Shown piece after piece: positions 20,083 to 29,846 of a stretch of 64,000 nucleotides of DNA. The translations under genes and the position numbers were made by a program. The stretch's first letter is position 1; every line of letters starts with the position of its first letter. Source of the stretch: JAGNDO01 sp963704975 (lineage in GTDB: Bacteria; Chloroflexota; Anaerolineae; Caldilineales; Caldilineaceae); assembly GCA_963704975.1 (NCBI GenBank), contig CAVPIK010000008.1, positions 62,001 through 126,000 of the forward strand. The letters run 5' to 3'. A model generated the notes under the pieces. That model had not been told where the DNA came from. It did not search any database and was given only the letters and a program-made list of their open reading frames with translations.

Positions 20083-21866
20083 TTACTGAATCGTAAATTC
20101 TCCTGATTGCACCACTACGCCATTCAGAAATAGCTCGACCTTGTATGTGCCGGGTTTCATATAGGAACCATTGCCTGTAGGCCTGTCTCCGCTTTTGGCG
20201 TCGAAGAACATCTTCATTTCTTGTACTCTATTCGTGAAGGTATTATGTCGCCCTGCCGCCGATGGGAATCACCACTGACGCTCGTCCCATCCCGCCCCCG
20301 AAAAGTATAGCGTCGATACATTGTTGAGCCCGCGGGAATGCCAATGCGTCCAGGTGGCATAGATTTGCTCGAATGTTACCGGTGAAGGTGACCAACCCCG
20401 GGTGCAGTCTGTCTTATCCCTATTCACGATTCCGGTTTACAGAATACCAGTGCGACCAAGTACGGATTGGGATCCATCCATGCCCCGCCTGGAGCATCAA
20501 TTGGTTCCATCCAGTACTGCCCGATGATTCCTTCGCTGGTCCAACCGCGTGTTGAAGGTTGCCCCCCTCGCCAATACTCTACCCACCAATAGACCATCTG
20601 ATCGGCGCACACGGGGCCATCCCGGATGTACGACGGTCTCTCCGGGAGAGAGTGAATCGTGTCTGGTCACCATTATTTCCCGGGCCGGGATTTCACGGCG
20701 TTATTGTCTGGTGGGTCGTAGACAATTCTGGCGATGCTTGCCACCGTGTAGCCTGGTGTTCAAGCAAGTATTCCAGCCGCCTTGCACCGTGGGAATACGA
20801 GGTGTTGGGTTGGCAACAACGGGATTGGAGACACCTCCAACCGCTGCCACGAAACCGCCCAAGGTCAGCATGCCCCACTGGGTGGGGTTTGGGGGGAATC
20901 GACGAGTTGGGCTGGTGGCAATCAATCGTTCCTGGATTAGCCCGTCAGTATCGTTGTCGCTGACGGCCAAGCTAAAGCCAAAATTTAGCCCCGATCTCAA
21001 ATTTACTCTATTGATGCCCAGCAGTTCCCACGGGATCAGGATTTCTCCGTTATACCCGTTGTCAATGGGCAGAAATCTTGAGGTTACTTGGATTGCTCTC
21101 TTTTGTGCCGTTGGAAAGTGGAGAAACGCAGTGCCATTGATATCAACAACGATCTGAAAATCGTCATTGCTGAGGGCACTTGCTGCGAAGTCATCGGCTA
21201 GGTTTGTATCCAGGAGGATTTCAATGCTGTCGTTGTAAAAGTTTTGTTCCAACCTAGTTGCTGGTGCTTTGCGGATGTCGTCCAGAACTGAAATCCCAAC
21301 CAGTAAACCTTCCTCGTTCCACCCCGTCTGGAAAGTTGCTTTCAATATGCCGTCGCTGCGGCCATAGACAACGGAATCAAAACTATGCCATCCCCCTGGA
21401 TTCCAATCATCCCAATATCCGTCAACACTTACATCTGGCATGTAAGCGGCGCTAAAGCGTCCCTGTGTGCTAGGGCGAAGTTGTAGCCTGAGCGGGTGCC
21501 GCAGGTTGTCGGGTTGGTGACGGTGTGGCCGTCGGGCGAGGCGTGGCGTCTTGGTCGCCGTGTTTGTCGCGTCGGCGTCGGCGTATTGGTTGGTGACGCC
21601 GTCGGTGTGGACGTGGGGACGCCGGGGAGGATCAGCACATCCCCCGCAGCCAGATCTTCCCCCACATCGGGGTTGGCGGCCCGCAAGTCTGAGTATGACA
21701 CACCACAGGGAAAGACGATGAGGGTGATGTACCGCCAAGTTTCCCCCTCCCGCACAATGTATGGGCTGGTGCAGCTGGCAGCAAACGTCAACGGCGTGGC
21801 AGTGGCGAAGAGTAGAACAACCAAAAATACAATCACAACCATTCGAAGTAGTCTTGACGTGGGCAT
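20083..21866 (-). CDS. Exported LysM / CBM9-like / SH3-like protein (several frameshifts)
   Basis: ATG 21866 (MPTSRLLRMVV) is chosen because GGAG lies six bases upstream; an ATG four codons earlier lacks one. A signal segment is followed by a LysM domain (CTSPYIVREGETWRYITLI, LRAANPDVGEDLAAGDVL) and a Thr-Pro linker. After a shift near 21460 comes a CBM9-like beta-sandwich: DVSVDGYWDDWNPGG, NFYNDSIEILLDTN, QIVVDINGTAFLHF, EILIPWELLGINR. After shifts near 20735, 20650 and 20610 an SH3-like piece reads CADQMVYWWVEYWRGG and GWTSEGIIGQYWMEP. A further beta module ends GSYMKPGTYKVELFLNG VVVQSGEFTIQ at 20083. About 595 residues in all. A cell-surface role with peptidoglycan and carbohydrate binding is likely. 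Confidence 0.65.
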
Positions 21867-21951
21867 AGTTGTCTCCATACTCAGAAATCAGCCGGGGCAG
21901 GGCGAACCCTGCCCCGGACACCAGTTCTCTTGTTAACCTGTGACCAATCCT

Positions 21952-22869
21952 CTACTCTGTCGGTGCGAGTTCAAGATCGGCGGCAGGGCTGAGATCCATA
22001 GCCGCCCATCCGGTCAAATTCTGACTTTCATCGGTGACTTGCCACCACAGCCACCCATCAAGACACGAAATATCGGTCATTATCTTAAGCACGGCACCCG
22101 GTTGTGCCTGTCCCGCTACTTGGGACCGATCTCCTTCCGCCATGTACAGATCAAAGGGCGTGGCACTGACGACTTGTAGCAATCCACCCGTCATGAAGCC
22201 TGGGCCAAAAACAGTCAGATCCGCTGGGCAACCGCTGGCGTCCATCACTGCCGGTTGTTCCACCGCTGGTTGATCCACTGCCGGTTGATCCACCGCTGGT
22301 TGATCCACCGCTGGTTGTTCCACTGCTGGTTGTTCCACTGCTGGTTGTCCACGGCTGGTTGATCCACTGCTGGTTGATCCACCGCTGGCGGCATCGCGCC
22401 GTATCGATGATCATCCCTGCATCTGAAGCCCCCAGCCACGGCAGCATCATCACATCCCCTGGGTGAATGATGATATGACGTTTCAGCCACAATTCAGGGT
22501 TGAAGGCCCGCACATCCCGGAAAGTCAGGTTGTGATCCTGGGCGATGCGATACCAGGAATCCCCCTTCACCACGGTGTAGGTGGTGAGGCCGGCCGGCGG
22601 TTTTTGATCCCGTTCGGGCAAGGTCAGCAGTTCGCCGGTGTAGAGGATGTCCCGGTAGCGGATGTGACTCTCGATTGGCTTTCCGCAAAGCCTTGAAGTC
22701 GATCTTGCACACATTGGCGATGCTATGCCACGATTCCGTCGGCCCCACGGCGTAGGGGTTGAAACAATCTGCCGCCGCTGGCACTGCTGCGGGGACCGAT
22801 GGCGACCAAAATGGCGAGGGTCATCAGCGCCATGCTGGCCAAGGAGAGGATGCGTTTGGTGAGGGTCAT
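21952..22869 (-). CDS. Exported double-LysM protein with QPAVD repeats and SH3-like domain (frameshifted)
   Basis: ATG 22869 starts MTLTKRILSLASMALMTLAI, a signal peptide. A first LysM follows after a shift (CFNPYAVGPTESWHSIANVC), a second after another shift (TTYTVVKGDSWYRIAQDHN, GDVMMLPWLG). A linker of tandem five-residue units (QPAVD/QPAVE) is encoded by 15-bp repeats; one unit has 14 bp and causes the frame change. The C-terminal domain has FDLYMAEGDRSQVAGQAQPG and CLDGWLWWQVTDESQNLTGW, an SH3b-like pattern, and ends ELAPTE. This is probably a cell-wall-associated surface protein; it lies tandem with the other LysM gene. Confidence 0.7.
22253..22386. repeat. 15-bp tandem repeat encoding QPAVD/E units
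   Basis: Nine units of the GGTTGATCCACCGCT type. All are 15 bp except the unit at 22343-22356, which has 14 (GGTTGTCCACGGCT). The repeat lies inside the LysM protein gene; the short unit breaks the frame. Confidence 0.85.
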
Positions 22870-23356
22870 AATGGGCGTTCCTTTCTGGATGTGTGATGAA
22901 AAACGATGAGGATGAATAACCTGAAACATGACAACGCCACGGGGTTGGCATCATGGCGACGATGGGAAGAGTCTATCACGTTCGGCGGGGCGGTGATCTA
23001 ATCATGATCTATCCATTGTCTATCCAATTCCTAACTGATCCCTGGCCGTACGGGGAAAAGTGAGGGAGCGGACGCGAGAGAACAGGAAAACGGAACCAAA
23101 AAACGGCAAGACATGCAAAGAAAAAGAAGGTTTTTCCTCTGTGATCTCGGTGGGTAAATAGTGTTTGCCGGTAAATCTTAAATTGTTTTCAAGATAGGGC
23201 GAAAGCGCAAGTTTTCAACAATGAGACTACGACGACAAGCGAGAGGGTGGGAACAATCTTTGAAGCAAGCGGTAGAGGAATAAAAACCGCCCACCGCCCT
23301 TGGCATAACCAAGCGGTGAGCGGATGAGGAAACATTATCACAGTCAAAGACCGATG
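22870..23356. other. Intergenic region with terminator for the ABC operon
   Basis: No gene is seen. On the minus strand an intrinsic terminator lies at about 23280-23323: stem CCGCTCACCGCTTGG / CCAAGGGCGGTGGGCGG followed by TTTTTATT, directly past the ABC ATPase stop. The part near 22870-22950 should hold the LysM gene promoter, but no clear boxes were found. Confidence 0.6.
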
Positions 23357-24922
23357 TCAATCAGGTAAAACGCCGGCCATCATCAGCCCCAACTCCTCGG
23401 CGTTGGTGACGTCCCGGTCCACAATGCCCATCACCCGCCCCTCGTAGAGCACGGCGATGCGGTCGGAGAGGGCCAGCACTTCGTCCAGATCTTCGGAGAT
23501 CAGCAGGGTGGCCGTGCCGCTGGCCCGTTGGTCCAACAGCCGTTGATGAATATACTCCGTGGCCCCAATGTCCACGCCCCGGGTGGGCTGGGCCGCGATC
23601 AACACCTTGGGGTTGCGGACCAACTCCCGAGCCAGGATCACCTTTTGGATATTGCCACCGGACAGGCTCTTGATGGGCGTCTCGATGGACGGGGTCTTGA
23701 CCCGGAAGCTGTCCACCAGTTCCTGGCTACGCTGGGCGATGGCCTTGAAATTGAGAAAAGTGGCCCGGCTAAAGGGAGCCTTGGTGTGCTCTTGCAGGAT
23801 CATATTCTCGGCCACGCTAAAATCCTTGATCGCCCCATCGTGCATGCGCTCTTCCGGGATGTAGCCCAGCCCGGCGTCCGTGCGCTTGCCCGGTGACCAG
23901 CCGGTCACATCCAGGCCGCCCATGGTCACCATGCCGCCGGTGACGGGACGCAGCCCGGCCACGACTTCGCACAACTCCCGCTGCCCGTTGCCGCTGACCC
24001 CGGCGACCCCCAAAATCTCGCCGCCTCGCACGTCCAGGCTGGCATTGTTCAGCGCTGTCTGGCCGGTGACGCCCAGGGCGCTGACCCCTTGGACCGACAG
24101 CAGCACCTCGCCCACATCCACCGGCGGCCGGTTGCGCTCCAAAATCACCTCTCGGCCCACCATCATGCGAGCCAGTTTGGGACGGGTCATGCCCGCTGTG
24201 GGGACCGTGCCGATCAGCTTGCCGTTGCGCAACACGGTCACCCGGTCGCTGATGTCCAAGACTTCGTGCAGCTTGTGGCTGATGAAGATCAGGCTGTGGC
24301 CGTCCTTGGCCATCTGGCGCAGGGTGACAAAAAGGTCGTCCACCTCTTGGGGGGTGAGCACCGCGGTGGGCTCGTCCAAAATCAGCAATGCCGCCCCCCG
24401 ATAGAGGGCTTTCATGATCTCCACCCGCTGCCGTTCGCCCACGGCCAGGGTCCACACCGGGGCTTTTGGATCAATTTTGAGACCATACGTGGCGGACAAT
24501 TCTTTGATTCTCGCAGCCACTCGGTCGAGATCCAACAGGGGGCCTCGACTCGATGGCAGTCCCAAAGCCACATTCTCGGTGACGGTGAGCGTGTCCACCA
24601 ACATGAAGTGCTGATGGATCATGCCGATGCCATGATCGATGGCCGTGGTGGGCGACTGCATGGCCACCGGCACCCCATCCAACGTGATCGTCCCCTCCTC
24701 CGCATGGTAAAGGCCGTAGAGGATCTTCATCAACGTGGACTTACCGGCCCCGTTTTCGCCCAGCAACGCATGAACCTCGCCGGAAGCCACATCAAAATCC
24801 ACCTGATCGCAGGCCAACACGCCAGGAAAGCGCTTCGTGATGGCGCGCATGGCCATCTGGCCGATCACCGGCTTGCCCGTGGGCAGGATTCTGTTTTTGA
24901 TGGCAGTCGTTGCGTCGGTCAT
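23357..24922 (-). CDS. Nucleoside-type ABC importer, double ATPase subunit (system 1)
   Basis: 521 residues from ATG 24922. Two fused ABC domains: the first with Walker A LLGENGAGKSTLMK, the Q-loop region IGMIHQHFMLVDTLTVTENV, a degenerate signature (LAVGERQRVEIMK) and Walker B ALLILDEPTAVLTP; the second with a degenerate Walker A (GVSGNGQREL), signature LSGGNIQKVILAREL and a degenerate Walker B (VLIAAQPTRGVDIGA). This asymmetric pattern is typical of the ATPase of BMP-dependent nucleoside and simple-sugar importers (NupO/YufO, RbsA-like). It lies last in a four-gene operon behind the BMP lipoprotein gene, separated by a G/C-rich repeat hairpin. Confidence 0.93.
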   Translation of the reverse strand: MTDATTAIKNRILPTGKPVIGQMAMRAITKRFPGVLACDQVDFDVASGEVHALLGENGAGKSTLMKILYGLYHAEEGTITLDGVPVAMQSPTTAIDHGIGMIHQHFMLVDTLTVTENVALGLPSSRGPLLDLDRVAARIKELSATYGLKIDPKAPVWTLAVGERQRVEIMKALYRGAALLILDEPTAVLTPQEVDDLFVTLRQMAKDGHSLIFISHKLHEVLDISDRVTVLRNGKLIGTVPTAGMTRPKLARMMVGREVILERNRPPVDVGEVLLSVQGVSALGVTGQTALNNASLDVRGGEILGVAGVSGNGQRELCEVVAGLRPVTGGMVTMGGLDVTGWSPGKRTDAGLGYIPEERMHDGAIKDFSVAENMILQEHTKAPFSRATFLNFKAIAQRSQELVDSFRVKTPSIETPIKSLSGGNIQKVILARELVRNPKVLIAAQPTRGVDIGATEYIHQRLLDQRASGTATLLISEDLDEVLALSDRIAVLYEGRVMGIVDRDVTNAEELGLMMAGVLPD

Positions 24923-24945
24923 AGTCCGTCCTGGGCCTGGGAAGA

Positions 24946-25037
24946 TGAAGGGGTGAAAGGGGGAAGGGGTGAAGGGGTGAAGGAGTGAGGGGGCGATACT
25001 CACCCCCTCACCCCTTTCACCCCCTCACCCGCTCACG
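24946..25037. repeat. Imperfect inverted repeat of 7-8 bp words
   Basis: Left arm (about 24946-24993) repeats AAGGGGTG-like words; right arm (about 24999-25037) repeats CCCTCACC-like words and is an imperfect complement. It lies exactly in the gap between the BMP gene and the ATPase gene. It may lower ATPase expression relative to the binding protein, or be a mobile repeat. Confidence 0.6.
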
Positions 25038-26075
25038 TTAAGGCAGGGGAACGATGCTGCCGTCTTCGATCCCGGCGATGGCGGCTGCGGCTGCGGCCTT
25101 GACATCGTCGGGGACATTGGCGCCGTCGTTGAAGGTGATCATCAGACCGCCATTGCCCAGGGACAGGGTGTACGCTGTGCCGCCCATGGTGCCGGCGTTA
25201 TGCTTGGCGATCATGTCCTTGACCACGCCAGTGAAGTCATAGACCTGGTTGACCGCGACGATCGCCGGGGCCAGACTGCTCTGATCGCTCTGGGTGCCCA
25301 TCCACAACACACCAGCGTCCTTGGCCACACCAATCGCCCCCACAACCTGCTGGGCGGATCCGGTCAGGACATCGGCCCCGGCCTGGATGTGGACGTTGGC
25401 GGCCTCGGCAGCCAGGGCCGTGTCGCCAAAGGAGCCGGTGAAGCTGACGTTGACCTGGGCGTCCGGGTTGGTGGCCATCACGCCATTCTTGAAGCCATCG
25501 ATGTAGAGCTTGGCATCGCCAGCTTCCACCGGGCCGACCACGCCGACCACGCCGGACTTGGAGAGCAGGGCGGCGATCACGCCGTTGACATAGCCACCCT
25601 CTTGGGCGTCGGCCTCATAGGCGAAGACGTTGGCCAGTCCCTTGTCCGCGCCCGTGTCCACCGCGGTGCCCCAGGCGAAGCTGGTCTCCGGGAAGTCAAC
25701 GGCGATCTCGAACATGGAGTTGCCATATTGGGTGCCGTGGGCGATGACCAGATTGAAGCCCTCGGACGCATAGTCCCGCAGGGCCGCGGCCGCGTCGGTG
25801 ACCTGGAACATGTTCTCGGAATAGGCGATCTGCATGGCGCTTTCGCCACCCATCTCGGCCTGCACGGCCAACAGCGCGCCATACATGGACTGGCTCCAGG
25901 CCAGATCCGCGGTGCTGCTGGGCATGACGATGGCGACCTTGAAGGGTTCCGCCGGGGCGGCGGGCGCGGCGGCGCTGCTATCTGCGGCAGGGGCAGCGAC
26001 AGGGGCCGCTGGGGCGGCACAGGCCGACAACATCAGGGCCAGAATTACAAGCAAAAGACCAACTTTTTTCAACAT
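25038..26075 (-). CDS. BMP-family substrate-binding lipoprotein (system 1)
   Basis: 345 residues from ATG 26075 (RBS-like AAAGGAG upstream). Lipoprotein signal MLKKVGLLLVILALMLSAC is followed by an Ala/Pro-rich tether. The BMP/PnrA-like fold follows: FKVAIVMPSSTADLAWSQSM, YASEGFNLVIAHGTQYG, ADVLTGSAQQVVGAIG and WMGTQSDQSSLAP. The family binds nucleosides (PnrA/BmpA-like). It sits between the permease genes and the ATPase gene of one operon. Ligand identity is inferred from the family only. Confidence 0.92.
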   Translation of the reverse strand: MLKKVGLLLVILALMLSACAAPAAPVAAPAADSSAAAPAAPAEPFKVAIVMPSSTADLAWSQSMYGALLAVQAEMGGESAMQIAYSENMFQVTDAAAALRDYASEGFNLVIAHGTQYGNSMFEIAVDFPETSFAWGTAVDTGADKGLANVFAYEADAQEGGYVNGVIAALLSKSGVVGVVGPVEAGDAKLYIDGFKNGVMATNPDAQVNVSFTGSFGDTALAAEAANVHIQAGADVLTGSAQQVVGAIGVAKDAGVLWMGTQSDQSSLAPAIVAVNQVYDFTGVVKDMIAKHNAGTMGGTAYTLSLGNGGLMITFNDGANVPDDVKAAAAAAIAGIEDGSIVPLP

Positions 26076-26139
26076 GGAAAGCTCCTTTGTGAACAGATTG
26101 GATAAAAAACTGAATACGAACCTCATCACTTCTTACTCT

Positions 26140-27072
26140 CTATTCCCCTCGCTCATACGGCTTGGTGAGGGCGGCGGGCTGTTGGACCTGGCGCACGGCG
26201 AAGGCCAGGGCCACGATAGTAAGCACATAAGGCATCATCACGGCCAGATCCGAGGGGATGGGCAGATTTAGGACCTGGACCCAGAGTTGTAAAGCATTGA
26301 CGGTGCTGAAGAGCAACGCACCTCCCAGCACGCCCACAGGTCGCCAGCCGCCAAAATAGACCAGGGCTACGGCGATGAATCCCAGACCATTGGTCATATT
26401 TTCTTGAAAAACATTAAGCAGCCCAATACTCAAGGAAGCCCCGGCCAACCCAGCCATGCCCCCCCCCAGGATCAGGGTGAAGTAGCGCACCCCGTTCACG
26501 CTCACCCCCAAAGAGTCCGCCGCTTCCGGGTTGTGGCCCACGGCCCGGATCTTCAGCCCCAAGGTGGTCTTGTTGAGCACATACCAGCTTGCGGGGACGG
26601 CCAAATAGGCCAGATAGACCAGAATATTGTGGTTGAAGAAGATCTCGCCCACCACGGGCAGGTCGCTGATCACCGGGATGAAGATGCGCTGAAAGCCGGT
26701 CACACTCTCCACCGAGCCGACCATGGTTTTGAAGAGCAGGCTGCTCAGGCCCAGGCCAAAGAGGTAGAGCCCAATGCCGCTGATGCCCTGTTCCGCCTGC
26801 ATGGTGACGCTGACCACGGCCATCAGCAGCCCCATCACCCCGCCCACGATGATGGCGGCCAACACCCCCAGCCACGGGCTGCCCGTGGTGTAGACCACGT
26901 AGAAGGCCGAAAAGGCCCCCATGAGCATGATGCCGTCCACCCCCAGGTTGAGCACGCCGGAGCGTTGGGCAAAGGTCTCGCCCAGGGCGGCGAAGAGATA
27001 GGGGGTGGCCAGGCGGATGCCGCTGTGGGCAATGCCGATCAAGATGGCCATTGTGGTGAGTCCGTTGATCAT
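26140..27072 (-). CDS. Nucleoside-type ABC importer permease (NupQ/YufQ-like, system 1)
   Basis: 310 residues, about eight TM helices. TYLFAAL-type start followed by ETFAQRSGVLNLGVDGIMLM, the conserved stretch of BPD-transporter-2 permeases in BMP systems; LKIRAVGHNPEAADSLGV is the EAA-like cytoplasmic loop that contacts the ATPase. ATG 27072 overlaps the stop of the other permease gene (ATGA), so the heterodimer subunits are coupled. Confidence 0.93.
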   Translation of the reverse strand: MINGLTTMAILIGIAHSGIRLATPYLFAALGETFAQRSGVLNLGVDGIMLMGAFSAFYVVYTTGSPWLGVLAAIIVGGVMGLLMAVVSVTMQAEQGISGIGLYLFGLGLSSLLFKTMVGSVESVTGFQRIFIPVISDLPVVGEIFFNHNILVYLAYLAVPASWYVLNKTTLGLKIRAVGHNPEAADSLGVSVNGVRYFTLILGGGMAGLAGASLSIGLLNVFQENMTNGLGFIAVALVYFGGWRPVGVLGGALLFSTVNALQLWVQVLNLPIPSDLAVMMPYVLTIVALAFAVRQVQQPAALTKPYERGE

Positions 27073-28172
27073 GCGCTGGCCCCCTCTTCAATTTGGGCGT
27101 CGCCCAATCGACGCCGGTTGCGCCGCCGCACGATCAGGTCGCTGGAGACCACAAAGAGCACGACCAAGCCTTGCAGCACGACGATCAGGGCGCTGGGCAC
27201 CTGGACCGTGCGCTGCATTTTGTCCGCGCCCACCAACAGCGCCCCAAAGAGGGCCGAGGCGGGGATGCTGCCCAAGGGGTGCAGTTTGCCAAAGAGGGCG
27301 GCCACAATGCCGCTAAAGCCATAGCCCCCGGACATGCCCTCGATCATGCGGTGGTGGATGCCGGTGACTTCGACGGCCCCGGCCAGCCCGGCAAAAGCCC
27401 CGCTCAGGATCAGAGACAGGGCGGTGTAGCGGGCCACGGGGATGCCCGCATAGCGGGCCGCGGCCGGGTTCAGCCCCACGGCGCGGATGCGATAGCCGAT
27501 GGTGGTGCGCCAGAGCAGGAAATAGACCAAAATCGCCAGCACCAGGGCCAGGATGGCGCCGCTATGCAGCAGGGTACGGGGGACCAGTCGGGTCAGCCAG
27601 ACGGCTTGGGGCAGGGCGGCGCTTTGGGGAATGTTGGTGCCCGCGGCCACTTGGGCCGGGTCCAACAGGGGGCCGCGCAAGAGGAAGTTCATGCTTTGCA
27701 GGGCGATCTGGTTCATCATCACCGTGGTCAGGATCTCGTTGACCTTGAGCTTGGCCTTGAGGATGCCTGGAATGCCGCCCCAGATGGCCCCCATCACCAC
27801 CCCGGCCATCAAAGTCAGGGGCAACAGCGCCCAACTTGGCCAGGTGGGCACGGCCAGGGCGACCGAGGTGGCGGCCAAGGCCCCCACGATGATCTGGCCC
27901 TCCCCGCCGATGTTGATCACCCCGCCCCGAAAGGCGATGCAGATGCCCAGCCCCACCAGCAGCAAAGGCGTGGCCTTGGCCAAGGTCTGGGTGAGGCCGC
28001 TGGTGCTGCCCAAGGCCCCATTGATCAAGGCCCGATAGGACTCCAACGGGTTGGCCCCCAACATAAAGAGCAGGATGGCCCCAATGGCAAACGCGGCCAA
28101 AACGGCCACCGACGGCAACAAGGCGTCGAGCAGGCGGTCAAGTGAAAGGGATCTGCGCAGTCCTGCGAGCAT
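27069..28172 (-). CDS. Nucleoside-type ABC importer permease (NupP/YufP-like, system 1)
   Basis: 367 residues, first gene of the four-gene operon. Conserved features: ATPLLLVGLGICIAFRGGVI NIGGEGQIIVGAL, the loop YRIRAVGLNPAAARYAGIPV, and about ten TM helices. The promoter should lie in the 255-base gap upstream to the glycosyltransferase gene, which reads in the same direction. Family is firm; substrate is inferred as nucleosides. Confidence 0.93.
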   Translation of the reverse strand: MLAGLRRSLSLDRLLDALLPSVAVLAAFAIGAILLFMLGANPLESYRALINGALGSTSGLTQTLAKATPLLLVGLGICIAFRGGVINIGGEGQIIVGALAATSVALAVPTWPSWALLPLTLMAGVVMGAIWGGIPGILKAKLKVNEILTTVMMNQIALQSMNFLLRGPLLDPAQVAAGTNIPQSAALPQAVWLTRLVPRTLLHSGAILALVLAILVYFLLWRTTIGYRIRAVGLNPAAARYAGIPVARYTALSLILSGAFAGLAGAVEVTGIHHRMIEGMSGGYGFSGIVAALFGKLHPLGSIPASALFGALLVGADKMQRTVQVPSALIVVLQGLVVLFVVSSDLIVRRRNRRRLGDAQIEEGASA

Positions 28173-28427
28173 GGGCTGCCCTTCTGTGCGGAAGTGGAAG
28201 ATTGGGTGTGTTGTGGAAAACAGAGCAAATGGCTAGCGACAACTATTCACTGGGGGTAGGGTCGAAATGCGGATTCAGGTAGACGACACTGTTCTCCACT
28301 ATACCACGGTTTGAATTAAAAATTGAATGGGCAAATGTAACTGAAAAAAGGGGTCAAAGGCAATGCAAATTGCCTTAATTTTGGGGGCAACGGAGGAGGA
28401 TGACAGGAAGAGTGGGTCGGTTTAGCC

Positions 28428-29714
28428 TTACTCTTGGGTCGTGGCCCACTCGGCGGCCAACCCTTCTTTTGTGGGGCCGCTCACCAGCTTGTCGTAGGCC
28501 GCCTGGATCTGGTGGCCGGCTTCGTCCCAACTGAAATGTTGGATGGCCCGCTGGCGTAGGCGATGGCCCAGCCGCTGGGCTTGGCCATTTTCGACCCCGT
28601 CCAGGGCCTGAAGCAGCTTGGCGGTCAGGCTGTCCACATCGCCCTTGACCGCAAAGAAGCCGTCCAGCCCCAGATATTCCCGGGCCACCGGGGTCTCGAA
28701 GGCAACCGTGGGTAGGCCAACGGCCATATAGTTGAGCAATTTGCCCGCGCCCTCGGTCAAACTCAATTTGGGCGCGGCGGCCACGTCGCCCAAGGCCATG
28801 TACTTGGGGGCATCCGCATACGGGATGCGCCCCGGCAGGGTGACATAGTCGGACAGGCCCATGCTGTGGGCTTTTGCCGTGTACAGCCCCACGCTGGGGA
28901 AGCCCATGAGCAACAGATGCACATCCGTGCGCTGGGCCACGATTTTCTGCATGGATTCCAGGAGCGCATCCGTGCCTTGATAGGTGGCCAGCAGCCCCAA
29001 ATAGGCGATGATCTTGCGCCCGTCGGGGATGCCCAACGAGCGGCGCAGGGCGAGCAGTTCGCCGGGGGGATAGTTAGCCGCCGGGATGAAGGTATCCGTG
29101 TTGACCCGATCCGACAGGGTCTGCACCCGGTCCAACTGGCAGCCCCACTGCTCCAACAACATGCGCTCGGAGTTGGCCGTGCTGGTGAAGACCACGGGCG
29201 CGGTCTGGTCGATCCACGTTTCCAGCTTGCGCAGAGGCGGATAGATGCGGCTCTCTCGGCTGAGGAAGTGGTGATCGAGCATCTCTTCGGTCAGGCTGCC
29301 CTGAAAGTCAAAGACCACGGGCGTGCGGAAGAGACGGCCCAGCACAAGGCCGATCAGCGCGCCTTCGTGCAGATGGGTGTGGATGATGTCGTAGCGGTTG
29401 GTGATGAGGAGTTGGAGGGTCTTGAGCCCCAGGAGGGCGTCGAAGCCGATCTTGTGGCGGCTGGAGCCGACTTCGTAGTCTTGCCGCCAGGGAATGGGCA
29501 GGGTGCGGCGAATGTCCAGGCCGGGCACGCCCTTGCCGTTGCGGTAGGTGACGATGGTGACCTTGTGGCCCATCTTCTGCAGGGTGCGGGTCTCTTCGAG
29601 GATACGCACATGACAGCCGTAGTCGGAGAAAAAGCTGGTGGGAGCCACCATCAACACCCGATAGGGACGTTTGCTGCTCGTCTGTTTGCCAAGATCCTGC
29701 ATTTGCCTCGCCAT
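28428..29714 (-). CDS. Family 4-like glycosyltransferase
   Basis: 428 residues, GT-B fold. The N-terminal domain has YRVLMVAPTSFFSDYGCHVR and the acceptor-side DIIHTHLHEGALIG. The C-terminal domain has IIAYLGLLATYQGTDALLES, HLLLMGFPSVG and the nucleotide-sugar loop LTEGAGKLLNYMAVGLPTVA with the family's E-x7-E-like acidic pair partly altered. This suggests polysaccharide or glycolipid synthesis. No sugar gene cluster surrounds it. Alternative starts exist upstream but the region before ATG 29714 lacks coding character. Confidence 0.88.
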   Translation of the reverse strand: MARQMQDLGKQTSSKRPYRVLMVAPTSFFSDYGCHVRILEETRTLQKMGHKVTIVTYRNGKGVPGLDIRRTLPIPWRQDYEVGSSRHKIGFDALLGLKTLQLLITNRYDIIHTHLHEGALIGLVLGRLFRTPVVFDFQGSLTEEMLDHHFLSRESRIYPPLRKLETWIDQTAPVVFTSTANSERMLLEQWGCQLDRVQTLSDRVNTDTFIPAANYPPGELLALRRSLGIPDGRKIIAYLGLLATYQGTDALLESMQKIVAQRTDVHLLLMGFPSVGLYTAKAHSMGLSDYVTLPGRIPYADAPKYMALGDVAAAPKLSLTEGAGKLLNYMAVGLPTVAFETPVAREYLGLDGFFAVKGDVDSLTAKLLQALDGVENGQAQRLGHRLRQRAIQHFSWDEAGHQIQAAYDKLVSGPTKEGLAAEWATTQE

Positions 29715-29846
29715 GCCAACCCATCTCCCGCCCGACTAAAATCGCCGCACAATGGTTAACATTGTAGCGTAAAGGGCAGGAAATGCCCAATGATCCATGT
29801 TCAATGCACAGGAGAGAGGAAGGCGACAGCACTTCAAGAAAACAAA

